Assembly: GCF_021021555.1 (NCBI RefSeq)
Contig: NZ_JAINWA010000003.1
Location: 992,001-1,056,000, forward strand
Source: Teretinema zuelzerae
GTDB taxonomy: Bacteria; Spirochaetota; Spirochaetia; Treponematales; Treponemataceae
Reading direction: 5' to 3'
DNA length: 64,000 bases
The notes beneath the pieces were generated by a model. It had not been told where the DNA came from. It was given only the letters and a program-made list of their open reading frames with translations, and searched no databases. Shown here one piece after another: positions 58,629 through 64,000 of the stretch (positions are counted from its first letter, which is position 1; the number at the start of each line of letters is the position of its first letter). Both the position numbers and the translations under genes were made by a program.

Positions 58629-60237
58629 ATGCACCAAAACGCCTCTTCTTCTCGCCGCGAGCATCCTGTTCTTTCAAAGCGTCGCCTATGTGTTTTCCGC
58701 AGAACCCTACCCGCAGGAAGAATTCGTCGCCAACATCTCGGCGTCCGCGCCGGAATGGCGCCCTCATTACGCCTATAACGCGGACGAGGCTCAGATTCTT
58801 TCTGCCGTGTTCGAAGGACTCTTCGTATACGACCCCTTCGATCTTGAACCCGTCCCGGCGATCGCCGAATCCTGGACCGTCAGCGAAGACGGAAAAAAAT
58901 GGACCTTCACGCTCAGGGAGAACGCGAAGTTTTCCACGGGCGAGCGGATTACTGCCGAACACTTCAAAAACTCTCTTATCGCGCTTTTAAATCCCGATCT
59001 CAGCGCTCCGTACGCGTCCCTGCTCGATCCGGTCGCGGGGGCCGCGGCATACCGCAACGGCGAAACGTCCGATCCGGCTCTCGTAGGAATCACGGCGAGC
59101 GGTCCGCGGACTCTGGTGATAGAGCTGGTTTCGAGAACCGAGCATTTGCCGAAAATTCTGTGCCACCACGCCTTCAGCGCGGTTCATCCCCGGGATCTTG
59201 CGTTATCCGCAAAAGCCGGCGAAAAACAGGAACCGCCGATATCGAGCGGAGCATTCTCCGTTGCAAGCGTCGACGGCGAACGGATACTCCTGGAAAAAAA
59301 CCCGCAGTACTGGGACGCAGACCGGGTGGAGCTTCCGTCGATCAAACTCGTCCTTTCGGACGATCCCGACGTTCTCACCTCCCGTTTCAACCGGGGAGAG
59401 ATTCACTGGCTCGCCGGATCGGTGAATGTTTCGCGCGTACTCGACAGCGCGTCGATCCACATCAATCCCATGTTCGCGACCGAGTACTTTTTCTTCCGCA
59501 CCACCTGGGGCCTCGGCTCGAACAAGGGCGTCAGGCAGGCCCTGCTCAAGGCAGTGCCATGGGAAGAGCTCAGATCAAGCTATCTGATCCCCGCGAAAAC
59601 CCTCGTGTTCCCGATCGCCGGATATCCGGAACTCGACGGAGTGAGTTCCAACGACCCGGCTGAAGCCTCTCGTCTCCTCAAGGAAGCGGGAATTCTAAAT
59701 CCTGAAACCGAACTTCCGCTCGTAATAAGCATCCCCGAAGCAGACTCGTTCAAGAAGCTTGCGGAAATACTGAAAACAGCCTGGGAAGAACTAGGCTTTT
59801 CCGTCCAAATCAGGGTCATTCCCTACGGAACCTACTACAACACCCTGAGGCGCGACGATTATTCCCTGGGAATCACGTCATGGATCGGAGATTTCGCCGA
59901 TCCGCTTTCTTTCCTGGAAATGTTCAGGCCTAATTCCTCGTTGAACGATTCGGGATGGAAGAACGACGCATATGAACAGCTCATTCTGGACGCCTCAGGA
60001 AAAAAACAAACGAAAGACAGATACTCGGCCCTGGCGGAAGCTGAAAAACTCCTGCTCGGGGAAGGCATAATTCTGCCGGTCGCACACAACCCGTCTTTCA
60101 ACGTAATCGATCTCGACGGAATCGCCGGCTGGTACACGAACGCGCTGGATATTCATCCCTTCAAGTTCGTCCGCTTCGTGGCGGCGAAGCCCCTTCCCGG
60201 CGTGGCGATGGCGGTCCCCGGAGCCCGCGGGCTTTGA
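58621..60237 (+). CDS. Oligopeptide ABC transporter substrate-binding protein (family 5)
   Basis: 538 residues with a signal peptide (MVKCTKTPLLLAASILFF, cleaved near VFSAE); there is no clear lipobox. Family 5 features: EAQILSAVFEGLFVYDP, PAIAESWTVSEDGKKWTFTLRENAKFSTG, ITAEHFKNSLIALLNP and DYSLGITSWIGDFADPLSFL near the C-terminus. It should capture peptides in the periplasm. No permease or ATPase genes are adjacent. Translationally linked to the orphan gene upstream by an 8 bp overlap. Confidence 0.92.
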   Translation: MVKCTKTPLLLAASILFFQSVAYVFSAEPYPQEEFVANISASAPEWRPHYAYNADEAQILSAVFEGLFVYDPFDLEPVPAIAESWTVSEDGKKWTFTLRENAKFSTGERITAEHFKNSLIALLNPDLSAPYASLLDPVAGAAAYRNGETSDPALVGITASGPRTLVIELVSRTEHLPKILCHHAFSAVHPRDLALSAKAGEKQEPPISSGAFSVASVDGERILLEKNPQYWDADRVELPSIKLVLSDDPDVLTSRFNRGEIHWLAGSVNVSRVLDSASIHINPMFATEYFFFRTTWGLGSNKGVRQALLKAVPWEELRSSYLIPAKTLVFPIAGYPELDGVSSNDPAEASRLLKEAGILNPETELPLVISIPEADSFKKLAEILKTAWEELGFSVQIRVIPYGTYYNTLRRDDYSLGITSWIGDFADPLSFLEMFRPNSSLNDSGWKNDAYEQLILDASGKKQTKDRYSALAEAEKLLLGEGIILPVAHNPSFNVIDLDGIAGWYTNALDIHPFKFVRFVAAKPLPGVAMAVPGARGL

Positions 60238-60262
60238 CCAGAGCAGTTTTCTGTGCTATAAT
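60234..60262 (+). promoter_or_regulatory. carD-ispD-ispF promoter
   Basis: TTGACC (60234-60239, overlapping the preceding stop codon), 17 bp, and a perfect TATAAT (60257-60262). Nine bases separate it from the carD ATG and no ribosome site is present. Confidence 0.7.
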
Positions 60263-60271
60263 CGATAAGAT

Positions 60272-60886
60272 ATGAGCGAAGCCGCAATATATTCTGTAGA
60301 CCAGAAAATCGTGTATCCCAGCCAGGGCGTTGGGAGAATCACCGAGATTAAAGAGAAGTCCTTCAAGAACGAAGCCGTCATGTATTACGTGATTTATCTT
60401 GAAGTGTCCGACATGACCGTAATGGTTCCCGTCAAAAAGGCGGCCGAACTCGGGATACGAGCGATCGTTTCACCCGAGGAAGCGCGGAAAGCCCTCGATT
60501 TGATCTCCGAAGAATTCGAACCCATTCCTTCCGACTGGAAGCTTCGATATCAGATCAACCTCGACCTCCTGAAAAAAGGCAGCGTCATCGATATCGCGAC
60601 GATTGTCCGCTCCCTGTACCACCGCAGCAAAATCAAGGAGCTTCCGATCCTTGAAAGAAAACTCTACGATTCAGCGCGCAAGCTCCTTGAAGACGAAATA
60701 ACCTACGCGCTCGACATGCCCCGCAAGGAAGTCGAATCGCTCATTCATACGCATCTTGAACCATTCGGAGTAGAAACCGTTAAACCCGTAAAGGGCGCGG
60801 CCGCAGTGGTGGAAGACGACGACGACGACTTCATGGACAACGATCTTGTGGAAGAGGAAGAAGAAGCCGACGAAATCGACGATTGA
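60272..60886 (+). CDS. CarD-family RNA polymerase-binding regulator
   Basis: 204 residues. The N-terminal Tudor-like RNA-polymerase interaction domain spans ~5-60 (QKIVYPSQGVGRITEI, MYYVIYLEVSDMTVMVPVKKAAELG). A helical DNA-binding domain follows (~75-165, DWKLRYQINLDLLKKG, LYHRSKIKELPILERKLYDSARKLL). CarD/CdnL stabilises open promoter complexes. The last 30 residues are an unusual acidic tail (EDDDDDF, EEEEEADEIDD). It is followed by ispD after 3 bases. Confidence 0.93.
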   Translation: MSEAAIYSVDQKIVYPSQGVGRITEIKEKSFKNEAVMYYVIYLEVSDMTVMVPVKKAAELGIRAIVSPEEARKALDLISEEFEPIPSDWKLRYQINLDLLKKGSVIDIATIVRSLYHRSKIKELPILERKLYDSARKLLEDEITYALDMPRKEVESLIHTHLEPFGVETVKPVKGAAAVVEDDDDDFMDNDLVEEEEEADEIDD

Positions 60887-60889
60887 CAT

Positions 60890-61630
60890 ATGAATCGCTC
60901 AGTAGTCATTACCGCGGCCGGAAGCTCGTCCCGTATGGGTTCCGGCCTTAAAAAAGAATACCGAACGCTGCCGGGTTTCCCGGCAGGCAGTCTTCCGGAT
61001 CCTTCCAGCGGCGCGAAATCCGGTCGCGTGAGCGTCTTGTCGGCCGCAGTGCACGCCTTTCTGTCGTCCGCATACCGATTCGACTCGATAGTCGTCACGG
61101 TCCCCGAGCGCGGAGAGGCCGATGCGGCACGTGTTCTCGCCGAGGACCCGCGCATCGCTCCTTTGATAACCCGAAACAACACACGCCTTTCATTCATATC
61201 AGGCGGCTCTACCCGCCAGGAGTCGGTATTCCGCGCGCTCGAATCCCTTTCGGGCGACGATGCGCCGGGCACCGTTCTGGTACACGACGGCGCCCGCCCC
61301 TGGATCAGCTGCGACCTCATAGACGCGGTGCAAAGAACGACCGAGGAAAGAGGAGCCGCCGTTCCCGGAATTGCCGCGGTGGATACGCAGAAGGAAATCG
61401 ACGAGGAAGGCAGAATCATCCGCCACCTGGAGCGCAGATTCATCGCCGCCGTACAAACTCCGCAGGGATTCCGCTTTTCTCCGCTGCTGGAAGCCCACCG
61501 AAAGGCCGCCGGAGACGGCAGGACCTATACGGACGACGCTGAAATCTGGGGTCGTTACGAAGGCGACGTATTCGTGTGCCCGGGAGACAGGGAAAACAGA
61601 AAGATAACTTTTCCGGAGGATCTCGCATGA
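60890..61630 (+). CDS. ispD: 2-C-methyl-D-erythritol 4-phosphate cytidylyltransferase
   Basis: 246 residues. The nucleotide-binding N-terminus is VVITAAGSSSRMGSGLKKEY, followed by GGSTRQESVFRAL and VLVHDGARPWIS. The C-terminal part has QTPQGFRFSPLLEAH and TDDAEIWGRY. It makes CDP-methylerythritol in the MEP isoprenoid pathway. A Gly/Pro/Ser-rich insert (~28-42) lengthens it slightly. Overlaps ispF by ATGA. Confidence 0.96.
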   Translation: MNRSVVITAAGSSSRMGSGLKKEYRTLPGFPAGSLPDPSSGAKSGRVSVLSAAVHAFLSSAYRFDSIVVTVPERGEADAARVLAEDPRIAPLITRNNTRLSFISGGSTRQESVFRALESLSGDDAPGTVLVHDGARPWISCDLIDAVQRTTEERGAAVPGIAAVDTQKEIDEEGRIIRHLERRFIAAVQTPQGFRFSPLLEAHRKAAGDGRTYTDDAEIWGRYEGDVFVCPGDRENRKITFPEDLA

Positions 61631-62106
61631 TACGGATAGGACTGGGATACGACCTTCACCGGCTGGTCGAAGGAAGGGCCTTCATGCTCGGCGGAATCGA
61701 AATACCGTACAGCAAGGGCGAAGACGGCCACTCAGACGGAGACGTGCTTCTGCACGCCGTGACGGACGCCGTCCTGGGAGCCTCCGGCCTCGGCGACATC
61801 GGCGAGTTTTTCCCGCCCTCCGATCAGCGCTGGAAGGGGGCGGATTCGAAGATGCTCCTCGAGGAAGCGTGGAAGGCTGTCGTACGGGACGGCTGGACGC
61901 TGGAAAACATCGACTGCGTCATCGCCCTGCAGGAGCCGAAATTCCTGCCCTGGCGGAAAGAAGTGCGGGAGTCTATAGCGCAGGTGCTGTCGGTGCCCGC
62001 GGAGAAAATCTTCGTAAAAGCGAAAACCGGAGAGGGCATAGGGTTCATCGGCAGAGGCGAAGCCGTCCAGGCGTGGACGGTCTGCCTTCTGAGCAAGCCG
62101 GACTAA
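61627..62106 (+). CDS. ispF: 2-C-methyl-D-erythritol 2,4-cyclodiphosphate synthase
   Basis: 159 residues, the normal length. Zinc and substrate motifs: GLGYDLHRLVEGR, HSDGDVLLHAVTDAVLGA, GDIGEFFPPSDQ and the final KTGEGIGFIGRGEAVQAWTVCLL. The next step of the MEP pathway after IspD/IspE. The ATG overlaps the ispD stop. Confidence 0.97.
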   Translation: MIRIGLGYDLHRLVEGRAFMLGGIEIPYSKGEDGHSDGDVLLHAVTDAVLGASGLGDIGEFFPPSDQRWKGADSKMLLEEAWKAVVRDGWTLENIDCVIALQEPKFLPWRKEVRESIAQVLSVPAEKIFVKAKTGEGIGFIGRGEAVQAWTVCLLSKPD

Positions 62107-62123
62107 GGCCGATCCGCAAAGCC

Positions 62124-64000
62124 CTATTTCTGAGGCAATTCCAAAATCAGTTCAACCTCGCCGCGCGACAGATGCAGGGCGCGAGCTATTTCGTCGACCT
62201 TCCAGCCCTGATGCGCCAGCTTCACGACATTCTCCCGTATTCCGACGGGAGGAGCTCCCTTCGTCTTTTTAGCCGGTCCGTCTTCCTTTAGAATGTCTCC
62301 CAGAAGCTTCAACTGGTCTTGGGACTGTTTGGAAATTTCTTCGAGCCGGGTCTCGGTTCGGGCGAGCCACTCGCGGGATTTCTGCATTTTTTCTATGCGT
62401 TCTTCGATATCGGAGAGCGTGGAGTCCAGCGTCGAAAGACGCTCGACGGCGGTTCCGATCTTGTTCTTTTCTTCGAGCAGGGCGTCCACGTCCCCGCGAA
62501 GTCCGGTAAGCTCGCCGGGCATGACGGACATGGACTTGCGGTATTCCTGCAGCTCGGACTCGAACTCTTTCAGCATTTCAAAGGCCCGGTCGATGCCGAC
62601 GACGGTTTGATCGAGCACGAGGCCCTTTTTCTCAAGCCGTTCGTATCTGCCGTTGACCTCGGCGATGGAATCCTCGAAGCGCCTGATCTGCACCTGGTAC
62701 TGCTGAATATCGTCGTCGGTGACGGTGAGTTCCGCCATCTTCCGGTCGACCGATTCGGAGAGGGCCATGAGATTGGTGAAATCGGTTTCCAGAAGATCGA
62801 TGCGCTTTTTCTCCGACAAAACCTTGCTGACTTTCTGCGTCGCTTCCTCTTCGAGCTTGCGCACCCTGTTGTACTGCTGTTCGAGCGAGTTCATGCTGTC
62901 GCGGTATACGTCTAGACGCGAAACCTCTGCCCGCAGGCTTTCGATATCCGATTCCAGGGCGACCTTGAGCTGATCCGCCCGCTCGAAAATCTTCGTCTGG
63001 GCGATGAAGCCCTTTTGCTTCCGGTCGATTTCCTCGAGGTTCTTTGAAAGATCCGCGGCGTCAGACTGGAGCTTCTGAAAGAGCTTGTCCCGGTTCTGGT
63101 CGACTGTTTCGCGGATTTCCTGCACCATGAGCTTGAGCGACCGCAGCGTTTGGTCGGTTTCGATTCCGGTTTCGCGGATCTGGCGTTCGGTCTCGGCCGA
63201 CATGGTTTGGTACGACGCCCGGAACTCTTTGAGGGCCTCGGCGGATCGATGGTTGAAGTCCTCGCCGGCCTTGGACATTGCATCGCGGAGGGAGGAAATT
63301 TGAGCTGCGAGTGCGGCGCGTTCGTCCTCCGTTCCCGCGAGGAATTCCCTGAAAGATGACTCCCAGGACGACTGTATGTTCGAGATGGATTCCGCGGCAG
63401 AGGTCTCCAGAGCGGCGACGCGGTCTTCGACCAGGGCGCGGGCCGAGGCCAGATTCTGTTCGTTCTTGGCCTGCCAGGCGGAGAAATCGGAGCGGATGCC
63501 TTCGATAAGGGTTTCCGCGTCCGACCTGGACGCGTCCATCGAGTGCGCGAATTCCTTAGTGCGCTGCTCGATTTCGCGCTCCTGCCTGCGGAGGGCTTCC
63601 TGTATGCTGTGCGCGTGGGCGTCGAGTTCGGTCTGGGCGTGCTGAGCGGCTTTGGAACGAGCCTGTTCGAATTCGGCGCGGTATTGTTCGACGAAGGAAA
63701 GCAGGGACTGATCGCTCGCGGTGATTCGGCCCCTGAGCTCCGATTCGATCGCAGAAATCTGCTCCTCCAGCCGATCGGACTGGACCCGGTACTGCTCCGC
63801 GATGTCCGACAGCCGCTCCTTGAACTGGACGGCCTGGCGGGCCTCTGTTTCCTTGAGCGAAGATTCGCTTTCAGCCGTGAGCGCGTCGAGGCGGGCGTCG
63901 ACGTTGGATTTCCAGTTGTCGAGGGCGGCTGTGATAGCCTCGCCGCGGCGGGCGAGGTCGGAGAAGAAGTCGTCCTCGAAGACCTTGAGCTTTTCGGAGA
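62124..64000 (-). CDS. Large spirochaete coiled-coil protein (SpiroCoCo type), N-terminus beyond window
   Basis: At least 625 residues are open from 64000 down to the stop at 62124, and the frame continues past the edge. An ATG at 63539 is internal, not the start. Almost the whole visible protein is charged heptad-repeat coiled coil (E/K/Q/R/A/L-rich, no Pro breaks), for example EIEQRTKEFAHSM and DLSKNLEEIDRKQKGFI. The last ~40 residues form a compact helical tail: VVKLAHQGWKVDEIARALHLSRGEVELIL, shaped like a helix-turn-helix. The layout suits a cytoplasmic filament or scaffold; function not established from sequence. Convergent with ispF, 17 bases apart. Confidence 0.8.
   Translation of the reverse strand, partial: SEKLKVFEDDFFSDLARRGEAITAALDNWKSNVDARLDALTAESESSLKETEARQAVQFKERLSDIAEQYRVQSDRLEEQISAIESELRGRITASDQSLLSFVEQYRAEFEQARSKAAQHAQTELDAHAHSIQEALRRQEREIEQRTKEFAHSMDASRSDAETLIEGIRSDFSAWQAKNEQNLASARALVEDRVAALETSAAESISNIQSSWESSFREFLAGTEDERAALAAQISSLRDAMSKAGEDFNHRSAEALKEFRASYQTMSAETERQIRETGIETDQTLRSLKLMVQEIRETVDQNRDKLFQKLQSDAADLSKNLEEIDRKQKGFIAQTKIFERADQLKVALESDIESLRAEVSRLDVYRDSMNSLEQQYNRVRKLEEEATQKVSKVLSEKKRIDLLETDFTNLMALSESVDRKMAELTVTDDDIQQYQVQIRRFEDSIAEVNGRYERLEKKGLVLDQTVVGIDRAFEMLKEFESELQEYRKSMSVMPGELTGLRGDVDALLEEKNKIGTAVERLSTLDSTLSDIEERIEKMQKSREWLARTETRLEEISKQSQDQLKLLGDILKEDGPAKKTKGAPPVGIRENVVKLAHQGWKVDEIARALHLSRGEVELILELPQK

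Noticed and set aside
1-64000. Mobile elements, prophage or transferred islands
   Set aside because: No transposase, integrase, tRNA-bounded repeats, toxin-antitoxin pair or obvious composition change except the short AT-rich carA region.

Overview
The window is ordinary, gene-dense bacterial chromosome from a spirochaete, most likely a GC-rich member of the Treponema group. The evidence is a huge spirochaete-type coiled-coil protein at the right end, three methyl-accepting chemotaxis proteins, IspD/IspF and CarD, a potABCD operon, and several orphan families that look Treponema-like. I saw no rRNA, tRNA, CRISPR array, transposase, integrase or phage gene, and nothing that looks recently acquired.

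Layout. 1-3.8 kb: a TetR-controlled operon of an RND/MMPL exporter and a LolA-like protein, reading left. 4-8.4 kb: gpmI, a chemotaxis receptor and a CYTH protein. 8.4-12.9 kb: a beta-mannosidase with an MFS sugar transporter. 12.9-18.4 kb: an RNA methyltransferase, a second receptor, a response regulator with an N-terminal DNA-binding domain, recX, rpsI-rplM and a small membrane protein. 18.5-25 kb: azlCD, a membrane protein, a degenerate aldo/keto reductase and potABCD. 25-35.6 kb: a GGDEF-EAL protein, an M15 peptidase, an NFACT protein, metF-metH plus a coupled orphan gene, and a DEAD-box helicase. 36-42.1 kb: glnA and carAB. 42.3-51 kb: an acyltransferase-like protein, a third receptor, a MarC protein, asnB behind a leader hairpin, an HD-GYP response regulator, and a TetR-alpha-amylase unit. 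51-55 kb: an NAD-dependent epimerase-like protein, two lipoproteins and a small exported protein. 55-64 kb: thrS behind a T-box leader, an orphan gene, an OppA-like protein, carD-ispD-ispF, and the coiled-coil protein running off the end.

Functional themes are nitrogen and amino-acid supply (glnA, carAB, asnB, metFH, azlCD, polyamine uptake), motility and c-di-GMP signalling, sugar scavenging, and envelope proteins.

The most interesting signals are regulatory. (1) At least nine genes lack a Shine-Dalgarno and have a sigma-70 -10 hexamer ending only 6-8 bases before the start codon, often with a good -35 at 16-18 bp; several more have gaps of 9-10. This points to widespread leaderless transcription. 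(2) A convincing T-box lies upstream of thrS in a spirochaete, apparently without a classical U-tract terminator. (3) A TetR-amylase unit carries three long perfect palindromes, one filling the spacer of its own promoter. (4) asnB has a promoter followed at once by a terminator-like hairpin. (5) The MFS gene has its ribosome binding site and start codon inside a perfect hairpin.
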